DNA of 64,000 nucleotides from Idiomarina ramblicola (GCF_003987255.1 NZ_PIQC01000007.1:1-64000), one strand, 5' to 3'. Positions 35,121 to 44,045 are shown, numbered from the stretch's first letter. A program made the numbers and translations. Notes: generated by a model not told the origin, from the letters alone.

Positions 35121-35916
35121 AGTCACATGGCGTCTAAGCGTCTTTATTGGTGTTTTACTGGTTATGGCTTTGTGGGAGTTTCTTTCTCCAAAACGAAAGC
35201 CCCGGTACAGTCGTAAACAACGTTGGCCTGCTAATCTGGCTATTGTTGCGGTTGATACCGTGTTGCTGAGAATGATTGCACCTATCGGTCTAACGGGAGT
35301 TGCCGTGTGGGCGAGCGAAAAGGAGTGGGGGCTGTTTCATTATTTCAGCAGGGCAACAGACAATGAACTGCCGTTTGGGTTAGTTTTTCTGGCAAGCCTT
35401 GTGGTGCTGGACATTGTTCTTTATTGGCAACACCGACTGTTTCATCGCATTCCTGTTTTATGGCGGATGCATCGGGTGCACCATGCCGACCCCGATTTTG
35501 ATGTGACCACGGGTTTACGCTTTCATCCTGCAGAAATTGTTCTCAGCTTTTTTATCAAAGCCGCAGCCATTCTCGCGTTAGGTGCACCGGCACTGGCGGT
35601 TGTTGTGTTCGAAGTAATTCTCAACGCCTGCTCCTTGTTTAATCATGGCAATGTCGCATTGCCGAAACCTCTGGAGCGAGCTGTCCGTAAGGTGCTGATT
35701 ACCCAGGAGTTACACCGAATTCATCACAGTGTGGAGAAGGAAGAGACCAACAGCAACTACGGCTTTAGTGTCAGTTGGTGGGATCATCTGTTTGGCAGTT
35801 TTACCGCAAAACCCCGATCGGGTTCTGACCAAATAGACATTGGTTTAACAGAGTACCGAGATGCCAGTATCACGACCAGACTCTGGGGGCTGTTAAAAAT
35901 TCCTTTCCGTAACTAG
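35113..35916 (+). CDS. Sterol desaturase/fatty-acid hydroxylase family enzyme
   Basis: A 267-residue membrane enzyme with the histidine boxes of the di-iron hydroxylase superfamily: HRLFH at about residue 105, HRVHH near 120, a FHPAE element and HRIHH near 199. Three to four transmembrane helices flank the boxes. Family members hydroxylate or desaturate lipids or long alkyl chains with O2. It is the last gene of the rightward operon and overlaps the phosphatidyltransferase gene by 8 bases. Together the two imply that the imported compound is built into or modifies a membrane lipid (inference). No terminator is obvious downstream. Confidence 0.87.
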   Translation: MSEVTWRLSVFIGVLLVMALWEFLSPKRKPRYSRKQRWPANLAIVAVDTVLLRMIAPIGLTGVAVWASEKEWGLFHYFSRATDNELPFGLVFLASLVVLDIVLYWQHRLFHRIPVLWRMHRVHHADPDFDVTTGLRFHPAEIVLSFFIKAAAILALGAPALAVVVFEVILNACSLFNHGNVALPKPLERAVRKVLITQELHRIHHSVEKEETNSNYGFSVSWWDHLFGSFTAKPRSGSDQIDIGLTEYRDASITTRLWGLLKIPFRN

Positions 35917-35999
35917 CCTGCGGCTTCAGACTTACCTTGCCTTACCCAATAAACTTTGCTATCAACGCTTACACTGTATGTTAAGAGATTGTGAAGATT

Positions 36000-36800
36000 A
36001 TGGATCGGCGACAAATAGCGATTCGAAATAACGTTCGGATCCGCGGAGATGGGAGTAAGACACTACTCTTTGCTCATGGCTTCGGCTGTGAGCAGCGTAT
36101 TTGGGAGCCGGTTATTAAAGCACTTCCGGAAGGTTACAAGATAGTGACCTTTGATTATGTCGGCTGTGGGGAGTCTGACTTCAGCAATTACCTCAGTAAA
36201 CGGTATCAATCACTTGAAGGTTACGCACAAGACCTTATTGAAATTGTCCAAACCCTTGGTCTAACTGATATTACTTTGATTGCACACTCGGTTAGTGGAA
36301 GCATCGCCTCTCTCGCTTACCCGGAGCTTGCCGAAAAAGTCACAAAAATTGTCATGTTAAATCCGTCCCCGCGCTACATTCATGATTTACCCTCTTATGA
36401 GAGTGGCTTTAGTCGCAGCGATGTTGATGAGCTTATGGTTTTGATGGAGCAGAACTTTTTTCAATGGGCTGAATATATGAGCCCTAAGGTTATGGAGAAC
36501 AATGATAACCCAAAACTGGCTGATACTTTAGAAAATTACTTTATTGCCGGTGATGCCCAGTTAACCCGTAATTTTGCTAAAGCAACGTTCTATTCTGATG
36601 TGCGGGATACCTTACCCAACCTCAAATGTCCGATACTCATTTTACAAGCTAAAGCGGATATTGTTGTACCACTGCAAGTATCAGAGTATATGGCGAAAAA
36701 GCTGTCTTTAGCTAAGCTTGTGGTTATGGATGCTCGTGGGCATTACCCACAACTTAGCGCACCGCAATTAGTGGCGCAGCACATTAATGAATTTGTTTAG
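36000..36800 (+). CDS. RsbQ-like alpha/beta hydrolase
   Basis: A 266-residue cytoplasmic hydrolase. An in-frame GTG at 35991 would add three residues, so the start is uncertain by that amount. It matches the RsbQ pattern closely: FAHGFGCEQ for the oxyanion-hole region, FDYVGCGESD, the nucleophile elbow AHSVSGS with Ser97, and Asp220 and His248 completing the triad, one position off the known RsbQ triad of 96/219/247. RsbQ in Bacillus produces or modifies a small ligand needed by the PAS domain of its partner RsbP, and is related to plant strigolactone/karrikin receptors. Here the partner is probably the PAS kinase 12 bases downstream. Confidence 0.88.
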   Translation: MDRRQIAIRNNVRIRGDGSKTLLFAHGFGCEQRIWEPVIKALPEGYKIVTFDYVGCGESDFSNYLSKRYQSLEGYAQDLIEIVQTLGLTDITLIAHSVSGSIASLAYPELAEKVTKIVMLNPSPRYIHDLPSYESGFSRSDVDELMVLMEQNFFQWAEYMSPKVMENNDNPKLADTLENYFIAGDAQLTRNFAKATFYSDVRDTLPNLKCPILILQAKADIVVPLQVSEYMAKKLSLAKLVVMDARGHYPQLSAPQLVAQHINEFV

Positions 36801-36812
36801 ACGGTAGATGGA

Positions 36813-38057
36813 ATGGCGGACTATGGAAAGGGGCAGTGGCCGGTTTTGGCATTGGAATGCAAACTTGAGCAGCTTATTGTTACAGAGGTTACTGAGCGAC
36901 TTTGCCTGTGCCTTCAGCTCACTCCGAAAGATATGGTCGGCAAAGCGCTGGATGAATTATTAACGCCGGCATCAAAGCTCTACTTTCTAGCCGCAATTGA
37001 ACCTAATCTAAGGCGGGGCAAAGACTGCGAACAAGTGACGCTCTACTTAAAAGCGGCCGGAGGCTCCTGCATGTTTATAGTAAATGCGGTTGCCGGTAAT
37101 GGAAACCGTTTTTCTCTTATTTTAGTTCAGGCCGACCGACACTTAACCTTAGAAAGGCAACTGATTCTTGAGCGTGATCAGACGCAAGAACTTAACCGGG
37201 AATTGGAGCGTAGAGAAAAAGAACTGCTGGAGCAAAGGGAGCGTAAATCCGAGTTGCTAAGCCGAATGGAATCGGTCAGTTCGGAGTTATTGCAAACGGA
37301 GAAACTGGCTGCTTTGGGTCAGTTAGCGGCCGGTATTGCTCATGAGATTAACAACCCTATTGGCTATATACGCTCAAATCTGAACACGTTAAGTCAGTAT
37401 AGCCAGCAACTATTGGAATTAGTGAATGAGAACCCGGTTATTACCGATGAGCAAAGAGCGTCTGCTAATTTGTCTTTTTTACAGCAAGATTTGCGGTCTT
37501 TACTCAATGAAACCAGTGAAGGCGTGCAACGCATTACTCAGATAACCAAAGCCCTTACTCAGTTTACGCGCAGTTCAGGGCTACAGGACTGGTGTGACAT
37601 TCACAAGCAAATTGATACGACGTTACAAGTCATGCGTGGCGAGCTACGGAGTAAAGTGGATGTTAACCGAAACTATCTTCCGGATTTACCGCTTGTGTAT
37701 TGTGACCCCGCCAAGGTCAATCAGGTTCTGATGAATGTCCTGCTAAACGCTATAGATGCAATTGAGCGTTTTGGCGTTATTCGCATAACCACAAAATACA
37801 ATCACGAACAAGTTGAAGTGATTATTGAAGACAACGGTTGTGGCATGAGCAAAGAGACCGTAAAAAAATCACTTGAACCTTTTTATACTACAAAGGCAGA
37901 GGGAGAGGGAACGGGTCTCGGTTTGTCAATTAGTTACAGCATTATGATAAGCCTTGGCGGAAATTTGACGATATCCAGCCAGTTAGGCGAGGGAACTCGA
38001 ATTTATCTGACCTTTCCCGTACCAGTAAATAACTTAGAGAATGAGAATGGAATATAG
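36813..38057 (+). CDS. Cytoplasmic PAS sensor histidine kinase, probable RsbQ partner
   Basis: A 414-residue soluble kinase. Residues 10-110 form a PAS-like domain with VGKALDELLTPASKLYF, a pattern I associate with PAS domains encoded beside RsbQ-like hydrolases. Residues 112-160 are a long charged coiled coil. The dimerisation/phosphorylation domain carries IAHEINNP with His177. The ATPase domain has NVLLNAIDAIE (N box), IEDNGCGMS (G1) and GTGLGLSIS (G2). It lacks transmembrane segments, so the signal is cytoplasmic. Its end overlaps the membrane kinase gene by 17 bases. It may pass phosphate to a REC domain of the protein at 39728. Confidence 0.9.
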   Translation: MADYGKGQWPVLALECKLEQLIVTEVTERLCLCLQLTPKDMVGKALDELLTPASKLYFLAAIEPNLRRGKDCEQVTLYLKAAGGSCMFIVNAVAGNGNRFSLILVQADRHLTLERQLILERDQTQELNRELERREKELLEQRERKSELLSRMESVSSELLQTEKLAALGQLAAGIAHEINNPIGYIRSNLNTLSQYSQQLLELVNENPVITDEQRASANLSFLQQDLRSLLNETSEGVQRITQITKALTQFTRSSGLQDWCDIHKQIDTTLQVMRGELRSKVDVNRNYLPDLPLVYCDPAKVNQVLMNVLLNAIDAIERFGVIRITTKYNHEQVEVIIEDNGCGMSKETVKKSLEPFYTTKAEGEGTGLGLSISYSIMISLGGNLTISSQLGEGTRIYLTFPVPVNNLENENGI

Positions 38058-39708
38058 TTGGTTACGTCTGGTTGCCCGCAGCTATTGGCGCTCTTTAACT
38101 CTGGCGTGCTTGTTGTGGGGGAGTATCGGCTGCTTCGTTATTAGTGTGGGTTTGGTCAGCGTGAGTTTCCGTATGTCGTTAGTGGACGCTTTATTTTCAT
38201 TTGGCGTCGGTGCTTTGGGCGCTGTACTCTTGTATCATCGTCGTCTGCGTCTTCTTATTAATCGTCAGCAGGCACTTTGCTGGTTAGTGGCTTTGGCGTG
38301 TTTTCTCTTAAGTGGTTGGCAACTGTACTTTGCTTTTCAAACCGATTTGTACATTTTCCCCGGTGTTTTAGCCGCAGTAACAGGAACCGGACTCATTTGT
38401 CTGCCTTTTTTCACCGTTTCTAACAGTCAGAAGAACGACGGCAACGGGTTATGGATTATGTTGTTGCTCTATATCCTGGCTGGTATTTGGTGGCTATACG
38501 CCTTAAATCAGCCTTTGCACGGCATGAGCATTTTACAGAATTCAGTGCCCGGGATCATTCTGGTCGGACACTTTGTCATGTTAACCCTGTTGTACATCAG
38601 TCGAGATGTTATTTTGGACTTCCATGAGCTGACAACACAGCGTGATAAAGCGTTAGAAGGGCTCCACCGTTCAGAGCAACACTATCGTTCCTTGTTCGAT
38701 CATAACCCCAATGCTGCTTTTTCGCTGGATTTATCCGGCCGTTTTACCGACTTAAATAAGTCGGGCGAAACCTTTCTGGAAAGAAAAAAAGATAAAGTGA
38801 TAGGCCAGCATTACGAGAATGTGCTGGTTTCAAATGAATTGCCTCGTGTCGCGTTGTTTTTTGACAAAGCCTTAAAGGGCGAGCCAATGCATTATGAAAC
38901 CATCATACAACGGCACTCTGGCGAAAGACTCAACTTAAGTGTCAGTAATATTCCAATGCAAGAAGATGGCAAAGTGGTTGGTGTATTCGGTATAGCTCAG
39001 GATATTACGGCAATTAAGCAAACCTATCATGAACTGGAACAGGTTAACGATGAATTAGAAAATTTTGCAACCGTTGCTTCGCATGACTTACAGGAACCGT
39101 TGAGGAAAATTGTCAGCTTTGGTGAGTTACTAAAGCAGTCTCACTTAAAAGAGCAGGAAAGAGATTATCTGGAGCGGATGGTTTCAGCCTCACGTCGTAT
39201 GCAGCAACTCATTGCAGAGGTACTCGAGCTGGCAAAATTAGGGCGGGACTCCTTACAGCTGGAACCCGTTGATTTGCAAAAAATTGCCAGTCAAGTGCTG
39301 GGCGAGCATCAAGCGAAACTCTCTGCTATGGGGGCCCAGGTTGAAATAAATCTTAGGCATGAACTAACAGCAGATGCTAAATTGCTTGCCAGAGTGTTTG
39401 AAAACTTGCTGACAAACGCAATGAAGTACGCACGGAAAGACAGAAAGTTGAAAATAGAGTTAAACTCCAGTTCAACGGCTGCCGATAGAGTGACGATTGC
39501 ATGTTCAGACAACGGTATTGGTATTGAAGCAACTTATCATCAAGCCGTTTTCCGCCCATTCAAGCGGCTGCATTCACGCAGCGAAGTATCCGGCACCGGA
39601 ATGGGATTAGCTATTATTAAGAAAATCGTCGATTTACATCACGGCGAAGTCAGTTTAACGAGTCATATTGGCCAGGGTTCAACCTTTAAGTTGGTTTTAC
39701 CGAAGTAA
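38041..39708 (+). CDS. Membrane PAS sensor histidine kinase
   Basis: A 555-residue kinase. The first 190 residues contain about six transmembrane helices with short loops, a membrane-embedded sensor rather than a periplasmic one. A PAS domain follows (about 210-325, with YRSLFDHNPNAAFSLD and a C-terminal VFGIAQDITAIK). The kinase core has VASHDLQEPLRKI with His348, ENLLTNAMKYA (N box), SDNGIG (G1) and GTGMGLAIIKKI (G2). The SHDLQEPLR form is typical of phytochrome-like kinases. It overlaps the upstream kinase and is 19 bases before the REC-GGDEF-EAL-REC gene, so all four genes act as one module. Confidence 0.92.
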   Translation: MRMEYSWLRLVARSYWRSLTLACLLWGSIGCFVISVGLVSVSFRMSLVDALFSFGVGALGAVLLYHRRLRLLINRQQALCWLVALACFLLSGWQLYFAFQTDLYIFPGVLAAVTGTGLICLPFFTVSNSQKNDGNGLWIMLLLYILAGIWWLYALNQPLHGMSILQNSVPGIILVGHFVMLTLLYISRDVILDFHELTTQRDKALEGLHRSEQHYRSLFDHNPNAAFSLDLSGRFTDLNKSGETFLERKKDKVIGQHYENVLVSNELPRVALFFDKALKGEPMHYETIIQRHSGERLNLSVSNIPMQEDGKVVGVFGIAQDITAIKQTYHELEQVNDELENFATVASHDLQEPLRKIVSFGELLKQSHLKEQERDYLERMVSASRRMQQLIAEVLELAKLGRDSLQLEPVDLQKIASQVLGEHQAKLSAMGAQVEINLRHELTADAKLLARVFENLLTNAMKYARKDRKLKIELNSSSTAADRVTIACSDNGIGIEATYHQAVFRPFKRLHSRSEVSGTGMGLAIIKKIVDLHHGEVSLTSHIGQGSTFKLVLPK

Positions 39709-39727
39709 CTTTTGCGCTGGGATACCT

Positions 39728-42175
39728 ATGAATTTATCAGTAACAGAAGCATTGAATATTCTGCTGATTGAAGATGACGCAGACGACTACATTTTGACTC
39801 GGGATCTCTTGCTCAAAGGTGCGCCTGAGTACCAGCTCAGTTGGGTAAAATCGAAACAAGAAGCTTTGGATAAGGTAAGGCAAGAAGACTTCGATCTTAT
39901 TTTATGTGATTTCCATTTGGGCGCGGATGACGGACAAACCATCATAAAGTACTTACGAGAGCACCATGTTGAAACCCCAGTTATATTTCTGACGGGGCAG
40001 GGCACGGATGACTTGAGTAAAAGAGCGATTCAGCTGGGAGCTGAGGATTATCTGGAGAAATCAGAAGTCACTCCGTCGGCATTAAAGAAAAGTATTTATT
40101 ACACACTGGAGCGGCGTAATTATCAGCGAGACTTATTAGATAGCCAGCTGACGTTTGAATATTTACTTGAAGACAGCTTACAGCCGGTTATTTTGGCCGA
40201 TCAAAAACGGGTGATTATGTATGCCAACCCGGCGGCTGAAAAGCTTCTTTTGCAAACCAACGCAGAACTGCGCGGACGTAAGTTGCCGTTAGAATACAGT
40301 AGTAATTATGCCTTTAGCCATGAAGCCACTTTAAATTTGCCTGACGGTAAACAAAAACTCGTACGTCACTACAGCATTCAAACTCACTGGCAGGGTCAGG
40401 CGGTTCGTTTAGTGCATTTTGAAGACATAACCAATCGCATTGAACTTGAGCAAAAGGTGGCGTTTTTTGCTAACCACGACACGTTGACGGGACTGCCTAA
40501 CCGAGTTCTTCTTGCTGACCGGCTGCAACAAAGTCTCACTTTATGTCGGCGTAACGACGTTGAACTGGCCGTGGTGTTTATCGGTCTTGATGGTTTTAAA
40601 CCCATTAATGACACCATTGGACACAAGGTTGGTGATAAACTGCTACAGACTGCAGCAGAGCGATTAAACGAGTGTTTACGTCCGGGAGACACGCTGGCCC
40701 GTATGGACGGCGATGAATTTGTTGCGGTTCTGCCTGAGCTTACCCATTCAAGTGACGCTGTGGTAGTGGCGGAGCGCTTAATAAAAGCAATACAAAATCC
40801 TTTTGTCATTGATGATACTGAATTACACCTGTCAGCAACAGCAGGGCTTACCATTACCAGCAGCTACAAGGACGACCCGCTTAAGCTTGTTCAGCAGGCT
40901 GATATTGCGATGTATGAAGCCAAGCGCTTTGGCATAGGGAGTTACCAGTGGTTTGATCAAAAGTTGGACAACCAAGTTTCAAAGGATCTAAAAATACGGA
41001 ACTCGTTGCAAGCCGGCATAGAAAAGAAAGAATTTGAACTGTTTTATCAGCCACAGTTTTATCTCAATAATGGTGAAATGACGGGAGTTGAAGCTCTCAT
41101 TCGTTGGAATCATCCTGAGTTGGGTATGGTTTCACCCGGCGACTTTATTAAAGTGGCTGAGAACACCGGTCAAATTGTGCCGTTAAGTGGCTGGATACTT
41201 CGGCAGGCCTGTAAAGATTTCCTTGTGTTGTCAGCGAAAAGAGAAACTCTCACCACGGTGTCTGTGAATATCTCTACGCTGCATATTCTGCGAGCTGAGT
41301 TTGTTGATACGGTGCGTGACGTGATTAATGAAACTGGAATTAAACCCGCCCAACTGGTTTTAGAAATTACGGAATCGGTGTTCATGCGTAACCCGGAGGT
41401 TGCGATTAGCAAACTTCATGAACTCTCTGAGCTCGGTGTTAAGATTGCTTTAGATGATTTTGGAACGGGTTATTCAAGCTTAAGTTATTTGAAAAACTTA
41501 CCGGTACATTTACTAAAAATCGATCGAAGCTTTGTGAGTGACATGGTCTCAAACAGCCATGACTCAGCCATTATTGAAGGCATTATTTCTATGGCTCATC
41601 ATCTGGGCCTGAAAGTATTGGCTGAAGGGGTCGAAACGACAGCGCAACAAGAATACTTACGTCGCTGTCATTGTGATGCGATGCAAGGCTTCTTACTCGC
41701 TAAACCAATGCCGAAAGAGCAAGCACTGAGTTTTCTGAGTGATTATCGCAGCACCATAAATGAAAATCTTAATCAGCAAGAGCATCAGGTGGTTCTTATT
41801 GTTGATGATGAAGAAAATGTACTGAAGTCGTTGAAACGCCTGCTGAGGCGTGACGGTTATCATATTTTTACCGCGACCAATGCCGACGAAGCATTTAATG
41901 TGCTGGCACATCAACCGGTGGATGTGGTTATTTCTGATCAACGGATGCGTAACATGCAAGGACTGGAGTTTTTATCCAATGTGCGTTCAATGTACCCGGA
42001 CGCGGCACGAATTGTACTAACGGCTTATCGTAATGAAGAGAATCTGACTCAGGCAATTAACGAAAGTGAAGTGTATCGATTTTTAGATAAGCCCTGGGAT
42101 GATGAGGTCTTGCGGCAAACGGTGAGAAACAGTTTGCGTCCCCGGCAGGAGTCGAACCTGCGACCTTTCACTTAG
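39728..42175 (+). CDS. REC-PAS-GGDEF-EAL-REC c-di-GMP protein
   Basis: 815 residues from the ATG at 39728, chosen over a TTG at 39668 inside the upstream gene; GGGA gives its ribosome site. Order: receiver 1 (Asp61 in LILCDFHLG), PAS (about 145-245), GGDEF (about 255-420), EAL (about 430-680) and receiver 2 (Asp737 in VVISDQRM). The GGDEF site is altered: the first metal aspartate is Gly286 (FIGLDGFK) and the signature is DGDEF, so cyclase activity is doubtful. The EAL site keeps VEALIRW with Glu455, LEITES, DDFGTG and EGVET, so it is probably an active c-di-GMP phosphodiesterase. The last 12 codons lie in an antisense tRNA gene. Confidence 0.92.
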   Translation: MNLSVTEALNILLIEDDADDYILTRDLLLKGAPEYQLSWVKSKQEALDKVRQEDFDLILCDFHLGADDGQTIIKYLREHHVETPVIFLTGQGTDDLSKRAIQLGAEDYLEKSEVTPSALKKSIYYTLERRNYQRDLLDSQLTFEYLLEDSLQPVILADQKRVIMYANPAAEKLLLQTNAELRGRKLPLEYSSNYAFSHEATLNLPDGKQKLVRHYSIQTHWQGQAVRLVHFEDITNRIELEQKVAFFANHDTLTGLPNRVLLADRLQQSLTLCRRNDVELAVVFIGLDGFKPINDTIGHKVGDKLLQTAAERLNECLRPGDTLARMDGDEFVAVLPELTHSSDAVVVAERLIKAIQNPFVIDDTELHLSATAGLTITSSYKDDPLKLVQQADIAMYEAKRFGIGSYQWFDQKLDNQVSKDLKIRNSLQAGIEKKEFELFYQPQFYLNNGEMTGVEALIRWNHPELGMVSPGDFIKVAENTGQIVPLSGWILRQACKDFLVLSAKRETLTTVSVNISTLHILRAEFVDTVRDVINETGIKPAQLVLEITESVFMRNPEVAISKLHELSELGVKIALDDFGTGYSSLSYLKNLPVHLLKIDRSFVSDMVSNSHDSAIIEGIISMAHHLGLKVLAEGVETTAQQEYLRRCHCDAMQGFLLAKPMPKEQALSFLSDYRSTINENLNQQEHQVVLIVDDEENVLKSLKRLLRRDGYHIFTATNADEAFNVLAHQPVDVVISDQRMRNMQGLEFLSNVRSMYPDAARIVLTAYRNEENLTQAINESEVYRFLDKPWDDEVLRQTVRNSLRPRQESNLRPFT

Positions 42176-42210
42176 GAGGCGAATGCTCTATCCAGCTGAG
42201 CTACGAGGAC
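42137..42210 (-). tRNA. tRNA-Arg (anticodon CCU)
   Basis: On the minus strand the sequence folds as a complete cloverleaf. The acceptor GTCCTCG pairs with CGGGGAC with one U-G pair. The D arm is GCTC/GAGC. The anticodon stem TTCGC/GTGAA holds the loop CTCCTAA, giving anticodon CCU for the AGG codon. The T arm contains GGTTCGACTCC. The discriminator is G and CCA is not encoded. The gene is 40 bases downstream of flgT on the same strand with no clear terminator between. Its 3' half is antisense to the last 39 bases of the rightward c-di-GMP gene. Confidence 0.95.
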
Positions 42211-42250
42211 GTGCCCGCGATTATGCCAGAAGCTGACGCGGGTTTCACCC

Positions 42251-43426
42251 TCAGTTAACCGGCACCACCCAGTCGTTCACCTGAATATTGTGTAACATAT
42301 TTCCTTTGGTCAGCTCAGCGACAGCTGTAGATTGCTGTACTTGAGAAACTTCCACCTCAAACTCACTGACCTGCCACTTTTGACGGTAACGACCCTGGTC
42401 ATCAGTAAAATGACTGGGTTGAACAATTTTAAGCTTGTCGCCTCTGTTAACACCGTGCTTTTCACCTAAATTGAACTGAACCGTGTTCTCATCGACCGCT
42501 ATTATTCTGGCTCGTACAGGTTTGCAGACAACCTGTTCTTTTACTCCGGACGCTAAGTCTCGCAAGCCACTATCAAGTGCCGCGCCGAAAGGCTCATTCC
42601 AGAACTGTGCCGTTGCCACATCTACGTCTGTCGTGCGACCAAAAGTCCAGGGCTGGGTGTCTTCAACTCTGGCTCTGGTAACCAGTTGTCCTGTGGTTGC
42701 ATCAAGAAGGTAAAGTGTTAAAGCGTAATGGCGGTTCGGGTCGCTGGACCAAAACCAGTTAGAGCTGGTGTCCATCATGGCCAAGTCGTCAAACATACCA
42801 AAAATAACAAACTGACTGTCATTCGCTAAACCAAGGCTACGAGCCATGCGGCCTAGTTCTTCCAGATTCAGACCACTGAGCGCGTTATTTAAGCCGGCAT
42901 GACGCTGTAAAGTGTGGGCAATATGCAACTGGCTGCCAACGCCCCCCAATTCACGTGCAAGACGTTCTGATGCGACCTCACCAATTTCCCAGATTTGTCC
43001 CCAGGTACCGTGGGCTCTATCGCGTAATTCAAATGGAATAACCGTGACTGAATTTTTGTAACTGCTGCGGGTGCAGTCGCCCTCACGATTCCATATATCG
43101 GCACGGAGCCGGACGATGACGCGGTCGTCACGAACTTCTTCTCGAACAATAGTGACTTGATCAACATTACCCTGACTGTTCCATTGGGTTTCAGTATTTT
43201 GTAGAACGCCATCAACTACTTGTTGAATGCTGGAAATGTTTCCACCGGACGTTAGCAGTGCTTGCTGCAAAGCATTTTCTATCGCTTTTTGGCGTGCTTT
43301 ATCGATATCGCCATTGATGATGCGTGCGGTGCCTTGAGCTTCCACCCAACGTGCTTCGCTTGGCATAGCGATAAAGAAAACAGAGGTGATTAGCAGCAGG
43401 ATTTTCCAGTTCATGGTGTCATGCAT
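42251..43426 (-). CDS. flgT: Flagellar H-ring protein FlgT
   Basis: A 391-residue exported protein with a signal peptide cut near PSEA at residue 25. It has the three FlgT parts: an N-terminal domain with ARIINGDIDKARQKAIENAL, a middle domain with GSQLHIAHTLQRHAG and SQFVIFGMFDD, and a C-terminal domain ending VNDWVVPVN. FlgT forms the H ring around the basal body of polar sodium-driven flagella and recruits MotX/MotY. The first ATG is used here; an ATG four codons later is also possible. It is the last gene of the leftward flgA-M-N-P-T set, 82 bases after flgP. Confidence 0.88.
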   Translation of the reverse strand: MHDTMNWKILLLITSVFFIAMPSEARWVEAQGTARIINGDIDKARQKAIENALQQALLTSGGNISSIQQVVDGVLQNTETQWNSQGNVDQVTIVREEVRDDRVIVRLRADIWNREGDCTRSSYKNSVTVIPFELRDRAHGTWGQIWEIGEVASERLARELGGVGSQLHIAHTLQRHAGLNNALSGLNLEELGRMARSLGLANDSQFVIFGMFDDLAMMDTSSNWFWSSDPNRHYALTLYLLDATTGQLVTRARVEDTQPWTFGRTTDVDVATAQFWNEPFGAALDSGLRDLASGVKEQVVCKPVRARIIAVDENTVQFNLGEKHGVNRGDKLKIVQPSHFTDDQGRYRQKWQVSEFEVEVSQVQQSTAVAELTKGNMLHNIQVNDWVVPVN

Positions 43427-43508
43427 CCCAAGTGTCAGTGTTTCGTCGTTACGTTACTATTGAGATTAACTGCAAAAACCCTGCCATGTTTATCTAAAAA
43501 ATTTTGAC

Positions 43509-43988
43509 TTAGTAATAAACAACACGTTTTACTTTTTGCTGGCGGTTGGTGCTTTGATACAAGCGGTGTACTTTCTCGAAATCAAGTCGTAGCTCGGTAG
43601 CATAGTAATCACCAACCGTGTAGGTTTTGACAACTTCTGCGCCACGGATCACACCGTCAACAGAAGCCTGGAAGCTATCCTGGTTTAATGCCCAGTCTTC
43701 AACTGAACTGCCGCCGGCAATGCGCTGGCCATAGACTTGTTCGGCAAGCTCCCGGTACGCAGCCAGTTTGGAGGCGCGCATCGCGTTCAAGTCTTTTAGT
43801 TTTGAGTTTTCGCCTTGTTGAGTTTCAATAGGGGCGTAGCCAACCGCATTCAAAACCGGAAATTCGTCTGGGGTCTGAGTTTCCCACTCAACGTGCTTTT
43901 GATCATACGCTAAGTTGTTGTAGGCACTACAGCCGCTTAATAACAGTGTAGATGCGAGTAAAGCGAAAGAGAGTAGATGCTTAGCCAT
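43509..43988 (-). CDS. flgP: Flagellar outer-membrane lipoprotein FlgP
   Basis: A 159-residue lipoprotein. The lipobox LLSGC puts the modified cysteine near residue 20. The mature part carries the LPP20-type region: GYAPIE, AMRASKLAAYRELAEQVYG, then VDGVIRGAEVVKTYTVGDYYATELRLD. FlgP forms an outer-membrane-associated ring or disk in Vibrio and Campylobacter and is needed for full motility. It lies between flgN and flgT. The FlgO genes that usually sit next to flgP are absent here but present at 17.1-18.3 kb. Confidence 0.88.
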   Translation of the reverse strand: MAKHLLSFALLASTLLLSGCSAYNNLAYDQKHVEWETQTPDEFPVLNAVGYAPIETQQGENSKLKDLNAMRASKLAAYRELAEQVYGQRIAGGSSVEDWALNQDSFQASVDGVIRGAEVVKTYTVGDYYATELRLDFEKVHRLYQSTNRQQKVKRVVYY

Positions 43989-44045
43989 AATGACCTCTGA
44001 TTGAACAAAGTACTTATGGTTATAGCGGCTGAACTGTCAAAATCT

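Noticed and set aside
42214-42242. CCCGCG/CGCGGG inverted repeat as a terminator between flgT and the tRNA
   Set aside because: The loop is 17 bases and no T-run follows in the leftward direction.
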